Notes: generated by a model from the sequence alone, not told the origin. Counted from the first letter of the stretch, positions 16,486 through 26,118 are shown. The stretch is DNA of 64,000 bases from AP-15 sp050729795 (GCA_050729795.1 JBOHME010000005.1:1-64000), one strand, 5' to 3'. Numbers and translations: made by a program.

Positions 16486-17253
16486 CTAGGCGAGGAGCTG
16501 CGTGATCAGCCCATTATCAACGGCGCCGGTTTCCGCCGCGCCGATCGACTGTTGAAAGCGCCGTATCGCTGCCACGGTGCTGGGACCTACCACCCCATCC
16601 ACCGCCAAATGACCAAACCCTTTGTAGCCGAGATAGATTTGCGCTGCTCGCACCTGAAGATCCGGCAGCGCTCCATCAGCGTATCGCTGATGAAAATGGT
16701 GCAATTTCTCGTCGTAATTTTTCTCGGCATAATTCGGGCCATTGTAGCGGCGTGCGAACCCGGCCCAATCATGATTGGCGAGCGGCTCGGTCATGTCATG
16801 CGCCAGCATGAATTTCGCCACGGCCAGCAGCTGTCCGTCCTCTGAGCCAACCATTGCCGCGACCATGTCCTCGACTTTGTCAAAGCCAGCCGGCTTGAAG
16901 TTCTCTCCCATGATCTGGCCCATCCCCCAGGATGCGCTCTGCAGCGCGGCGTCGGAGGCCAGTCGCATCGCGGCGGCGAGCCGGTCGTATTGGTGGGCGC
17001 CGCCGAGACCGTAGCCGCCGGCGGTTGGCTGGCTGATGTCGGGGTCAATGTTGTCGAACCGGCCCTCGGTGAAATGATGAAAAAGATGCCGCTCGAACAG
17101 CAGCTTTGGCCGTCGGTCCGGCATAAAGCCGCAGCCCGACGTTTCGACCGAAAGTACCGACCAGATCTCGGGCAGGCCGAGCTTGGCGGTTTGCGCCGCC
17201 TCTTCGAGCCCGCCGGTCGACAAGGCCGTTCCCTTGCCCGCAAACTGAGACAT
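16486..17253 (-). CDS. N-acetylmuramidase (DUF3380 type) with peptidoglycan-binding domain
   Basis: 255 aa, ATG 17253 after GGGAGAGGA. The N-terminal catalytic domain (about 20-185) has the family pattern S-V-E-T-S-G-C-G-F followed by L-L-F-E-R-H-L-F, with E37 the expected catalytic residue, and Y-G-L-G-G-A-H-Q-Y-D-R and S-W-G-M-G-Q-I-M-G. Residues about 190-255 form a peptidoglycan-binding 1 domain (V-D-G-V-V-G-P-S-T-V-A-A-I-R-R-F-Q). No signal peptide is visible. Such proteins are common as phage endolysins, but no other phage genes are near, so a domesticated lysin or export by another route is inferred. Confidence 0.87.
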   Translation of the reverse strand: MSQFAGKGTALSTGGLEEAAQTAKLGLPEIWSVLSVETSGCGFMPDRRPKLLFERHLFHHFTEGRFDNIDPDISQPTAGGYGLGGAHQYDRLAAAMRLASDAALQSASWGMGQIMGENFKPAGFDKVEDMVAAMVGSEDGQLLAVAKFMLAHDMTEPLANHDWAGFARRYNGPNYAEKNYDEKLHHFHQRYADGALPDLQVRAAQIYLGYKGFGHLAVDGVVGPSTVAAIRRFQQSIGAAETGAVDNGLITQLLA

Positions 17254-17469
17254 GATCCTCTCCCTCTGCCAATGTCGGTCGGGCGAGTCCGTGGGCGGCA
17301 TGCCGCCAAAGATAGCCGTTCGCCCCCACCAAGGAGCTTAACCCTTAATCGATTGGACCGCGTGAACCTCCTCACGTCGGATTGAAAAAGTGATGTCGTC
17401 CGGCTTACGGCCAAGCCACCCCGCGTTCAAACTGGTTAATCGCCGGCTGGGCATGGCGAAGGGCATAAC

Positions 17470-18147
17470 ATGCCGTCCGATAATGCGGTTGAGCGCAGCG
17501 TAATCGCCCCGGCACCGCCAATCCATCATCCGCTGCCTGCAGCAGGGCCGACGCACGCTGGGGTTGTCGGCAGGCGGTCCATCGTGCCTGCCGAGCTTGT
17601 CGCCGGGGGCGGGCTCGGCCTGCTGGTCGGGTTCCTGCTCGGTCTGTCGGTCGCGCAGGTCGTCGGTGGCGTCATCGCGGCACTGGCAGCGCTGCTGGGC
17701 GGGTTCCTCGGCCTGTCCGGCGCACCGACGGGGGACCGCGCCTGGCGGATCGGCGCCTTTGGCTTGCTGTGCGCGATCGGCGTGGCGCTTGGCCTCGCGG
17801 TGCGTGCCGGCAATCTGCTATCGCCCAGTGTCTCGGGCGATGTCGGCGCGTGGACCGCGGCGGGCTATCCCGCGCCCGAAGCGCGCTCCTACGTCGCCTA
17901 TCAGCGGCTCGGGGTCAAGCCGGCGACGATGACCTTGACCGCGCCGCCGGCGCCCACCGCCCGATCGAGCGCCTTGTTTGCCGGGACCAGCTCGGTCTGT
18001 AGCGAGCTCGAGGGAATGTCCGTTTCGGCGCAGCTCGACATCCTGCGCCGGCACGGCGGCGTCTGGGCCGGGCTCGCCGCGGCCACGACGGCCGCCACCA
18101 ATCCCGAGCCAACGCTCGCCGCCGGGATCAAAGCGATATGCGGCTGA
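17470..18147 (+). CDS. Hypothetical membrane protein upstream of secreted protease
   Basis: A 225-aa protein not recognised as a known family. Start ATG 17470 has GAAGGG upstream. Three hydrophobic stretches (about 42-65, 67-82, 93-112) suggest a Gly/Ala-rich membrane domain, followed by an Ala-rich periplasmic or cytoplasmic tail with two cysteines near the C-terminus (S-S-V-C-S-E and A-I-C-G). Its last codons overlap the protease gene by 10 nt, so the two are very likely translated together and act together. Confidence 0.72.
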   Translation: MPSDNAVERSVIAPAPPIHHPLPAAGPTHAGVVGRRSIVPAELVAGGGLGLLVGFLLGLSVAQVVGGVIAALAALLGGFLGLSGAPTGDRAWRIGAFGLLCAIGVALGLAVRAGNLLSPSVSGDVGAWTAAGYPAPEARSYVAYQRLGVKPATMTLTAPPAPTARSSALFAGTSSVCSELEGMSVSAQLDILRRHGGVWAGLAAATTAATNPEPTLAAGIKAICG

Positions 18148-20380
18148 TCCTGGCGATACTTGCGCTGCTGCCGCTGGCGACCGCGGCGTGGGCCGGCGGC
18201 CCGGATGACGGCCCGGACGGCGCGACGCTGGTGCAGGCGGCGAAGTCGATCGTTCAGGTGATCTCGTCGGATTGCACCGGTGAGGATGGAGATCGCGCCG
18301 GATCGGGCTTCGCGCTCGGCAAGGATGGCCTGTTTGTCACCGATCTGCACGTCGTAGCCGGCTGCACCGACTACGAGCTCAAATATCAAGGCGGCGACCA
18401 AGGTGGCCAAGAATACCGGGCCACCCTCGTCCATGTGCTGGTGTCGCGCGACCTGGCGCTGTTGAAAGTCAACCCGCCGCCCGATATTCCCGGGCTGGGG
18501 CTCGCCAGCACCGCGGCGCAAGTCAGCGAAAAGCTTCAGGTGATCGGCTATCCGCTTGGTCTGGGCAGGTTCACCAACCAGGCATTGGACGTAACCCTGG
18601 CGGCGGCCGAGAAACATCCCGAACTGGGATTCTCTCTCGACGACCCATCGCGCAAGGAGCTGCTCGCGAAGGGGTATCCGGCGCTCGATACCGATGTGGT
18701 GCAGGTGGACGGCAATCTGGAGCCCGGAGATTCCGGCGCGCCGCTGATCGATTGGCAGGGCCGGGTCGCCGCGATCGGCGATGGCGGGCTGCAACGTGGC
18801 ACGGTCGGCCTCGGCTGGGCGACGCAACCCGTCTATGTCGGCCAGTTGTTGGCGTCGAACGAAACGCTGAACACGGTCACATCGCTCGGCGTCGCCTCCG
18901 TCGATTTCGCCGAGACGGTGCCAAAAACCCGCGCCGAGGAGGCCGTCGGTACGGTGCAGTGTGGTGCGCTGAGCCTGGTACGCAACCGCGACGTCCGTGC
19001 CGGTGAGCTGATCAAGACCACGGACGACCCGGTCAAATTGCGCAAGCTCGTCCAGTCGCTGATCGGCGTCCCGGTTCAGCAGTACGATAATGACAAATTT
19101 ACAATCTGGACCGAGCCCAAATCCGGGGCCGGGATCGCGCTGCCCAAGGGGCTGCACATCGAAGCGGGCGCCGATGGCTGCACGGTTCACACCGACACGC
19201 CCGATATCGACTACCTGATCGCTCTGGCGCCACTGTATTTCAACCCAGCCAGCCCGGAATGGGCAATCGAGGCCAACCGCGACCATTGGCTGGCTTATCA
19301 CCGCGCCGTCGCCGCGCTGAATATTCGTCAGATCAGCAGCGAGAGAAAATATTCGGTGGCGAGACGGTTCGAGAATGGCGGCGTCATCGTCCGCCGCATG
19401 GCAACCGGCATCAGCAAAGAGCAAAAGCCACTTCGGATCTTCACCAACGATTTGACCGGCCGCGGCGCGTTTGTATCGGTCGCCGTGCTCGATCGCGACG
19501 CCAAATCCGATCCCGGCCAGATGACGCCGGCGGAAAAGGACGCGTGGGCACAGGGTTTGCTCGCAGTCAACCCGACAGCGCTGCCGCCGCTGGATGAAGC
19601 AAAGCTGGCTTCGTCGCAGGAGCCGCCGGCGGGGAAACCGACGTCGTCGCCGCCGCCCGTGGAAACCGCGTCTGCCGGGCAAGCTTCGGCCACCGGCTCC
19701 GGCGAAACCTCGGACATGGTTTGGCCTGGCGAGCGCAATTATCACAGGGTGCGCTGCGGCGACGCCGGGCTGATCCCGCTGTCGCAACCGCGCACTCTCG
19801 CCGATCTCGCCGGCGCCGCCAATCTCGACGCGGTGCTCCAACCGATAGCCGGTGTTGCTTCGAGCGCGATCACAAAGACCTGTTCGATGTCTGGGTGCAG
19901 CCGCTGAAGGGTGCTGTCGTGCCATTGCCGCACGGTGTCACGCTGACGGCGGACCAGCAGGTCTGTCGCGCCGCATCACCCTCCGCCTCGATCAGCTTCG
20001 CGCTCCGGATCGTCTCGGCCGGCACGCCGCGCAAAGCGGCAGCAGCGACCCAGGCCTTTGTTCGCGATCTGGTGCAGACGGCCTCGGCGCGCTTCCATCC
20101 CGATCCCGCAGCTCATATTCAAGCGAGCGTCGAGCCGCATGGCCTGGTTCGGGGGCGCCTGCTGATCGGAACCCGCCCGGACGGCCGCCGTGCCCTGATC
20201 TATTATGTCAGCTTGCGGCGCGACCAGATACTCACCCTGTTCGCCATGACCGATGCGAATGCCACAGCCGCCGCGGGTCTGGCGCCCGCCGACCGCGCGG
20301 CACTGGCGCAAGCGCTCGCCGCGGTTCGCTTGGCGACCCTGCTGCCGCCAACCGGCTTTCTCACTGCAGCGGAGAAATAG
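18138..20380 (+). pseudogene. Secreted trypsin-like serine protease with C-terminal domain, -1 frameshift
   Basis: ATG 18138 begins a signal peptide (MRLILAILALLPLATAAWAG). The protease domain has H71 (T-D-L-H-V-V-A-G-C), D105 (S-R-D-L-A-L-L-K) and S199 (P-G-D-S-G-A-P-L), a complete triad in the order of S1-type proteases. The frame stops at 19907, but from 19856 the -1 frame continues smoothly (C-F-E-R-D-H-K-D-L-F-D-V-W-V-Q-P-L-K-G) to 20380. One T missing near 19854-19856 explains this; the intact product would be about 747 aa. Even in the broken form the protease domain is complete. It is coupled to the membrane protein upstream. Confidence 0.75.
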
Positions 20381-20421
20381 CCCGGACTATCCGGCGCAGG
20401 TTCGACATTCAGGCGACCGGC

Positions 20422-23400
20422 TCAGATGTCGTGGACATCGACGATGCCGGGCAGCGATTTGACCGCGGCGCGGAATTTCGGGCTGACCTTGAACCCGCCG
20501 GGAATGGCGATCTCGACCTCCCGCTCGGGCAGATCGAGGATGAGCGAGATGCGGCCGCGGCCACCGGCTTCGCGCCCGATCACGGTCTTCAAGTGGGCGA
20601 GCGCGCGAGGCTCGCCGAGAAACACCCGCAACCCGGCCGCGGCATGGGCGACAACATCGTCGAGCGGCTCGAGCTTTTGCGCGGTGAGACGCAGGCTGTC
20701 CTCCTCGCTGCGGACATCGACGGTGACCGCCAGCGGCTCGCCGGTATCGAGCAAGGGCCGCGCTTCGCGCAGCATGTCGGCGAACACGGTCAGCTCGAAG
20801 ACCCCGCTCGGGTCCGACATCTGGACAAAGGCAAAACGGTTGCCGCGCGCCGAGGTGCGCTCCTTGCGGCCGACGACGATGCCGGCGAGGCGGAACCGCG
20901 TCGACGCGTTCGCTGCGAGCGCCGCGGGCAGATCAGCCGAGCGCAGGATGCCGGCGCGTTCGAGGCTCCGGCCATAGGCGTCGAGCGGGTGGCTCGATAG
21001 GTAAAAGCCGATCGCCGCAAATTCGTGCTGGAGCTTGTCCGCCGCCGGCCAGTCATCGATCAGCGGCAGCGAAGGACGATCGCTGAGACCGCGCCCAAAC
21101 AGGCTGCCCTGGCCATCCTGCCGTTCGGCGGCGCTGCGGCTCGCCTCGCGCAGCAACAGGTCGGCCGCGGCAAAGGTCTGCGCCCGGTTCGGGTTCAGGC
21201 ATTCGAGAGCACCGGCTTTGGCGAGGCTCTCGAACTGCGCGCGATTGAAGGTCTTGGCATCGAGCCGCCGGGCGAGGTCGAACAGATCCTTGAACCGGCC
21301 GTGCGTGTCGCGCTCGCGCACCAATTCAATCATCGCCTGCTGGCCAACCCCCTTGATCGCAGCCAGCGCATAGCGGATCGCCGGCTTGCCGCTTCTTGCC
21401 TCATCCTCGACCGCGAAGCCGGGCTGCGAGCGGTTGCTGTCGGGCGGCAGGAGCCGGATACCAAGCCGGCTCAACTCCTGGCGAAAGATGTTGAGCTTGT
21501 CGGTATTGCCGAGGTCGAGCGTCATCAGCGCGGCCATGAACTCGACCGGGTGGTTGGCCTTGAGCCAGGCGGTCTGATAAGTCAGCAGGGCATAGGCGGC
21601 GGCATGCGACTTGTTAAAGCCGTAGCCGGCGAATTTCGCCATCTGGTCGAAGATCAACTCGGCCCGGCGCGGCTCGACGCCGCGCCCGATCGCGCCCTCG
21701 ACAAACGTTTTGCGCTGCGCGTCCATCTCGGACTGGATCTTCTTGCCCATCGCGCGGCGCAGCAGGTCGGCGCTGCCGAGCGTGTAGCCCGACAGCACCT
21801 GCGCGATCCGCATGACCTGCTCCTGATAGACCATGACCCCATAGGTCTCCCTCAGGATCCCCTCGATCGACGGGTGCAGGTAGTCGGCCTCCTCTTCGCC
21901 GTGGCGGACCGCGATATAGCGCGGGATGTTCTCCATCGGGCCAGGGCGATAGAGCGCGTCCACGGCGATGATGTCCTCGAAGCGGTCGGGACGCAGCTTG
22001 CGCAGCACGTCGCGCACGCCCTGGCCTTCGACCTGGAACACGCCGACGGTATCGCCGCGGCTCAACAGCTCGAAGGTGGCGCGATCGTCGAGCGGCAAAT
22101 CAGCGAGATCGAGCACGATCCCGCGAGCCTTCAGCAATTCGAGGCAGCGCGCCAGCACGGTCAGGGTCTTGAGGCCGAGAAAGTCGAATTTGACCAGCCC
22201 CGCCAGCTCGACCCATTTCATGTTGAACTGGGTGACCGGCATGTCGGAGCGCGGGTCGCGGTAGAGCGGCACCAATTCGGCCAAGGGCCGGTCGCCGATC
22301 ACCACCCCGGCGGCGTGGGTCGAGGCGTGGCGGTAAAGGCCTTCGAGCTTTAGCGCGATCTCGATCAGCCGGGCCACGGTCTCGTCGCTGTCGCGCAGCT
22401 GCTGCAAGGCCGGCTCACCGGCGATCGCTTGTTGCAAGGTGACCGGATGGGCCGGGTTGTTGGGCACGAGCTTGCACAGCCGATCGACCTGGCCATATGG
22501 CATCGCCAGCACCCGGCCGACATCGCGCAATACCGCGCGGGCCTGCAATTTGCCAAAGGTGATGATCTGCGCGACGCGGTCGGGGCCATATTTGTGCTGG
22601 ACGTAGCGGATCACCTCGTCGCGCCGGTCCTGGCAGAAATCGACGTCGAAATCGGGCATCGACACCCGCTCGGGATTGAGAAACCGCTCGAACAAGAGGC
22701 CGAAGCGCAGCGGGTCGAGATCGGTGATCGTCAACGCCCAGGCGACCACCGACCCGGCGCCCGAGCCACGCCCTGGCCCGACCGGGATGCCCTGGCGCTT
22801 GGCCCATTGGATAAAGTCGGCGACGATCAGGAAATAGCCGGCAAACCCGGTCCTCACGATCATGTCGAGCTCGAAACCGAGCCGCTCGCGGTAGGGCCCG
22901 GCCTGTTCATCGCGGAGGCCGAGCCGGCCGAGCCGGGCGTCGAGACCGGCCTGCGCCGCGCGGCGCAGCGCCGTTTCCTCGCTGTCTCCCGCCGCGGTCG
23001 GAAAGGCCGGCAGGATCGGCTGGTGCGGCTGCGGAATAAAGGCGCAGCGCCGGGCGATGACGAGGGTGTTGTCGCACGCTTCGGGCAGATCGGCGAACAG
23101 CTTGCGCATCTCCGCCGCGGACCGGAAGTAATGAAACGGGGTCAGCCGGTTGCGCTCGGTGTCGGCAACCACCGCACCCTGCGCGATGCACATCAGCGCA
23201 TCGTGTGCCTCGTAGAAGCTGCGATCGGAGAAATAGGCGTCGTTGGTGGCGACGAGCGGCAGATCGTGGCGATAGGCCAATTCGACGAGACCGGGCTCGC
23301 TGCGCGCTTCTTCGGCCCGGTCGTGGCGCATCAGCTCGATATAGAGCCGCCCCGGGAACGCGGCGATCAGCGCCTCCAGCACCGCCTCAGCGGCCTCCCC

Positions 23401-23871
23401 TTGACCGTCGGCGAGCAGCCTGCCCACAGGCCCGCCGGGTCCACCCGTAAGGCAGATCAGCCCTTCGCTCGCGGCGGCGAGGTCGGCGAGACCGACGGCC
23501 GGCTCGGCGCCCGGCTCGCCGCCCAGATAAGAGCGGCTCGACAGCGCCAACAGGTTGCGGTAGCCGGTCTCGTTCTGCACCAGCAGCACGATCCGGTCGG
23601 GTCCGGCCGCGCGCCCGGCGGGCCCACCGCTGCGACCGGAACGATCGCGTTCGGCAAGCGCCATCTCGCAGCCGATGATCGGCTGCACTCCGGACGCGGC
23701 GCAGGCGCCGGCAAATTCGAGCGCGCCGAACAGGTTGTCGGTGTCGGTGATCGCCACCGCCGGCATGCGCTCGGCCCGGCACAGCGGCGCCACCTCCTTG
23801 ACCGGGATCGCTCCGGCCGACAGGGAATAGGCGGTGTGAACCCTCAGATGGATAAAATCGGCGAGCGGCAT
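20422..23871 (-). CDS. dnaE: DNA polymerase III alpha subunit
   Basis: A 1149-aa replicative polymerase (DnaE1 class). The N-terminal PHP domain covers about 1-280 (F-I-H-L-R-V-H-T-A-Y-S, T-D-T-D-N-L-F-G-A). The palm has the catalytic aspartates in M-P-D-F-D-V-D-F-C-Q-D-R-R-D and G-P-G-R-G-S-G-A-G-S. Fingers and tandem HhH are central (G-Y-G-F-N-K-S-H-A-A-A-Y). An OB fold lies near the C-terminus (L-A-G-I-V-V-G-R-K-E-R-T-S-A-R-G). Length is normal for the class. Ends 41 nt from the convergent protease gene and starts 158 nt after gapR. Confidence 0.97.
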   Translation of the reverse strand: MPLADFIHLRVHTAYSLSAGAIPVKEVAPLCRAERMPAVAITDTDNLFGALEFAGACAASGVQPIIGCEMALAERDRSGRSGGPAGRAAGPDRIVLLVQNETGYRNLLALSSRSYLGGEPGAEPAVGLADLAAASEGLICLTGGPGGPVGRLLADGQGEAAEAVLEALIAAFPGRLYIELMRHDRAEEARSEPGLVELAYRHDLPLVATNDAYFSDRSFYEAHDALMCIAQGAVVADTERNRLTPFHYFRSAAEMRKLFADLPEACDNTLVIARRCAFIPQPHQPILPAFPTAAGDSEETALRRAAQAGLDARLGRLGLRDEQAGPYRERLGFELDMIVRTGFAGYFLIVADFIQWAKRQGIPVGPGRGSGAGSVVAWALTITDLDPLRFGLLFERFLNPERVSMPDFDVDFCQDRRDEVIRYVQHKYGPDRVAQIITFGKLQARAVLRDVGRVLAMPYGQVDRLCKLVPNNPAHPVTLQQAIAGEPALQQLRDSDETVARLIEIALKLEGLYRHASTHAAGVVIGDRPLAELVPLYRDPRSDMPVTQFNMKWVELAGLVKFDFLGLKTLTVLARCLELLKARGIVLDLADLPLDDRATFELLSRGDTVGVFQVEGQGVRDVLRKLRPDRFEDIIAVDALYRPGPMENIPRYIAVRHGEEEADYLHPSIEGILRETYGVMVYQEQVMRIAQVLSGYTLGSADLLRRAMGKKIQSEMDAQRKTFVEGAIGRGVEPRRAELIFDQMAKFAGYGFNKSHAAAYALLTYQTAWLKANHPVEFMAALMTLDLGNTDKLNIFRQELSRLGIRLLPPDSNRSQPGFAVEDEARSGKPAIRYALAAIKGVGQQAMIELVRERDTHGRFKDLFDLARRLDAKTFNRAQFESLAKAGALECLNPNRAQTFAAADLLLREASRSAAERQDGQGSLFGRGLSDRPSLPLIDDWPAADKLQHEFAAIGFYLSSHPLDAYGRSLERAGILRSADLPAALAANASTRFRLAGIVVGRKERTSARGNRFAFVQMSDPSGVFELTVFADMLREARPLLDTGEPLAVTVDVRSEEDSLRLTAQKLEPLDDVVAHAAAGLRVFLGEPRALAHLKTVIGREAGGRGRISLILDLPEREVEIAIPGGFKVSPKFRAAVKSLPGIVDVHDI

Positions 23872-24029
23872 GCCGGCACCATTGCATGCCGCGGCACCGA
23901 ATTCACCGGTGCTCGCGGGCGTTCAGGGATTCCGCGCGGCGCGGCCCTCAGCTGCCGAAGCGTGCGGCGCGGGGATATCCCGGATCGGCAGAATCGCCTT
24001 CGCCGCCAGGATATCGACGCCGCGCCGCG

Positions 24030-24308
24030 CTACTCCGCCGCCTGCGGCTGCGGGATTGTGTCGGGCAGCATGCCCAACGCGCGCTTGTAGAGGTCGAGCA
24101 GGGTTTCCTCTTCGTCGAGGTCATCCTTATCGCGGCGTCGGATGCGGATGATCTGCCGCATGATCTTCGGATCAAAACCGGTGCCCTTGGCCTCGGCGTA
24201 GACCTCCTTGATGTCTTCGCCGAGCACCCGCTTTTCCTCTTCGAGCCGCTCGATCCGTTCGACGAGCGATCGCAGCTGCTCGCCCGCAATCCCGCCGACA
24301 TCCGGCAT
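24030..24308 (-). CDS. gapR: GapR-family nucleoid-associated DNA-binding protein (DUF2312)
   Basis: 92 aa, nearly all alpha-helical. E-Q-L-R-S-L-V-E-R-I-E-R-L-E-E-E-K and the long charged helix F-D-P-K-I-M-R-Q-I-I-R-I-R-R-R are diagnostic of the DUF2312/GapR family. In Caulobacter, GapR binds overtwisted DNA ahead of forks and stimulates topoisomerases. The family is nearly confined to alphaproteobacteria and their phages, which supports the host assignment. Lies just downstream of the DUF1244 gene in the same direction. Confidence 0.95.
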   Translation of the reverse strand: MPDVGGIAGEQLRSLVERIERLEEEKRVLGEDIKEVYAEAKGTGFDPKIMRQIIRIRRRDKDDLDEEETLLDLYKRALGMLPDTIPQPQAAE

Positions 24309-24393
24309 GGTCCCCCGCTTCGCTCAGGCCGCGTCCCCCGCGGCGCGCCGACGATAGCGGCCGGCCGGAACCGGCACAAGACCGGCACAGCAT

Positions 24394-24684
24394 TCAGCGC
24401 TCTTGGGCGGCAAAGGCGGCTTTCTGCTCGGGGCCGGCTTCCTTCTGGTATTTCTTGCGCCACTCGTCATAGGGCATGCCATAAACGATCTCGCGCGCCT
24501 GCGGGTCGGTAAGCGCGACGCTGCGCTCTTCGGCCTCCTCGCGATACCAGCGCGACAGGCAGTTGCGGCAGAACCCGGCCAGATTCATCATGTCGATATT
24601 CTGCACATCGGTGCGCTCGCGCAGATGCGCGACGAGACGGCGGAAGGCTGCGGCTTCGAGCTCGGTGCGGGTCTGGTCATCCAT
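24394..24684 (-). CDS. DUF1244 family protein
   Basis: 96 aa, ATG 24684 preceded by GAGGAGG. Family hallmarks are the central F-C-R-N-C-L-S-R-W-Y (a C-x-x-C pair) and the ending Y-G-M-P-Y-D-E-W-K/R-K-Y-Q. Structure-only conserved family, function unknown, found in alpha- and gammaproteobacteria. The frame is open upstream to 24984 but without family similarity. It diverges from arsR across an AT-rich promoter region. Confidence 0.92.
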   Translation of the reverse strand: MDDQTRTELEAAAFRRLVAHLRERTDVQNIDMMNLAGFCRNCLSRWYREEAEERSVALTDPQAREIVYGMPYDEWRKKYQKEAGPEQKAAFAAQER

Positions 24685-24785
24685 CGGAACCTCCTCGTCA
24701 TTGCCGGTCTGCCCGGCCCGTCTTCGGTTATGTAGCGCCGGGGCGCTCCGATCGCACCCCCGATCGATAATTTCGATGATCCACG

Positions 24786-24817
24786 AAAATTCGTTGACAT
24801 AAGAAAATGCGAATTTT
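24786..24817. promoter_or_regulatory. ArsR-type operator with overlapping promoter
   Basis: Perfect 8-bp inverted repeat AAAATTCG (24786-24793) / CGAATTTT (24810-24817) in an unusually AT-rich stretch. A perfect TTGACA (24794-24799) sits between the arms, with TATT-rich sequence about 15-17 nt downstream as a weak -10. Placement 34 nt before arsR fits an autoregulated ArsR promoter, where metalloid binding releases the repressor. The same region could also serve the divergent DUF1244 gene. Confidence 0.65.
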
Positions 24818-24850
24818 ATTTCGATCTTTGATGGAACATGAGAATTGGTC

Positions 24851-25207
24851 ATGGAAGCCAGACAGGCAATTGCGGCGCTCGGCGCGCTGGCGCACGAAAC
24901 CCGGCTCGCAGTCTTCCGCCTGCTGGTGCAGCGCGGGCCCGATGGGTCGTCGGCCGGGACCATCGCGCAGGCGCTCGGGCTCACGCCGTCCTCGCTGACC
25001 TTTCACCTGCAGCAGCTGATGCATGCCGGGCTGATCACCCAGCGGCGAACCGGCCGGCAGCTGATCTATGCGACCGATTTTTTTGTGATGAACGCGCTGA
25101 TGGGCTACCTGACAGAAAATTGCTGCGGCGCCGGCGCCCTGTGCGCGCCGGTCTGCTGCCCAGGCTCGACCGGCACGGCAAACCCGCCCGATCGCCAATC
25201 GGCTTGA
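24851..25207 (+). CDS. arsR: ArsR-family metalloid-responsive repressor
   Basis: A 118-aa winged-helix repressor. L-A-H-E-T-R-L-A-V-F-R-L-L begins the fold; recognition helix T-P-S-S-L-T-F-H-L-Q-Q-L (about 45-56); wing I-T-Q-R-R-T-G-R-Q-L-I-Y. It lacks the classical C-V-C in the alpha-3 helix but has a C-terminal cluster of C91, C92, C98, C102 and C103, like other ArsR variants that bind As(III) at the C-terminus. ATG 24851 is chosen (an in-frame TTG at 24845 is also possible). It is followed 11 nt later by arsM. Confidence 0.9.
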   Translation: MEARQAIAALGALAHETRLAVFRLLVQRGPDGSSAGTIAQALGLTPSSLTFHLQQLMHAGLITQRRTGRQLIYATDFFVMNALMGYLTENCCGAGALCAPVCCPGSTGTANPPDRQSA

Positions 25208-25218
25208 TGGAGAGGATC

Positions 25219-26022
25219 ATGGACCAGGCTGAAATCAAGGACATGGTGCGCGCCCGCTATGGCGGTATCGCCATTGCCGCCGAAGCGTCGTCGTGCTGCG
25301 CGCCGGGTGCATCGTCCTGTTGCGGACCATCGACCGACGCACCGGACAAGGCATTGCGGATGGGCTATTCCGCGACCGATCTGGCCGCCGTCCCGCAGGG
25401 CGCCAATCTCGGGCTCGGCTGCGGCAACCCGCAGGCGATCGCCGCGATCCGGCCGGGCGAAACCATTGTCGATCTCGGCAGCGGCGCCGGCTTCGACTGC
25501 TTTTTGGCGGCACGGCAGACGGGACCGCAAGGGCGCATCATCGGCATCGACATGACCCACGAGATGCTGGCGAAGGCGCGCGAAAACGCCGCGAAGCTGG
25601 GCGCCGCAAATGTCGAATTCCGCCTCGGCGAACTCGAACATCTGCCAATCGCCGACAACACTGCCGACGTCGTGATTTCGAATTGCGTGATCAATCTCGT
25701 TCCCGACAAGGCGCAGGTGTTCCGCGAGGCGTTCCGCGTATTGATGCCCGGCGGCCGGCTCGCCGTTTCGGACATCGTCAGCATCGCACCGCTGCCGGCC
25801 GATTTAGCGTCCGACCCAGCCTTGATCTGCGGCTGCGTCGCCGGCGCCGCACCTGCCGACCGGATCGAGGAATGGCTCGCCGCCGCCGGCTTTGCCGAGA
25901 TCAGCGTTGCCGCCAAGCCCGACAGCCGCGAGCTGATCAAGGACTGGACGCCCGGCCGCGGTATCGAGAATTACATCGTTTCGGCCGTCATCGAAGCTCG
26001 CAAACCGCCCGCGGCGGGTTGA
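25219..26022 (+). CDS. arsM: Arsenite S-adenosylmethionine methyltransferase
   Basis: A 267-aa methyltransferase converting As(III) to methylated, partly volatile species in the cytoplasm. The SAM motif V-D-L-G-S-G-A-G-F-D-C is at about residue 83-93. Arsenic-binding cysteines are seen in A-S-S-C-C-A-P-G-A-S-S-C-C near the N-terminus, S-N-C-V-I-N-L (about 155) and L-I-C-G-C-V (about 205). ATG 25219 follows GGAGAGG; an upstream ATG at 25207 overlapping the arsR stop is possible. Operon with arsR, so likely induced by arsenite. Confidence 0.96.
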   Translation: MDQAEIKDMVRARYGGIAIAAEASSCCAPGASSCCGPSTDAPDKALRMGYSATDLAAVPQGANLGLGCGNPQAIAAIRPGETIVDLGSGAGFDCFLAARQTGPQGRIIGIDMTHEMLAKARENAAKLGAANVEFRLGELEHLPIADNTADVVISNCVINLVPDKAQVFREAFRVLMPGGRLAVSDIVSIAPLPADLASDPALICGCVAGAAPADRIEEWLAAAGFAEISVAAKPDSRELIKDWTPGRGIENYIVSAVIEARKPPAAG

Positions 26023-26118
26023 TGACCTCCGTTTCCGACACCGTCCGGCACCCGGCTACCCCGGCGCTCGGCGCCGAGGCTGGTACGAGTGCGGTGGATT
26101 GACATTCGGGAGACCCGG

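Noticed and set aside
17901..19925. Long minus-strand open frame (674 codons) opposite the protease
   Set aside because: It is the antisense of a gene with a clear signal peptide and catalytic triad; composition is that of a GC-rich shadow frame.
22429..24090. Plus-strand open frame (553 codons) opposite dnaE
   Set aside because: Fully antisense to conserved DNA polymerase III alpha; no protein family character.
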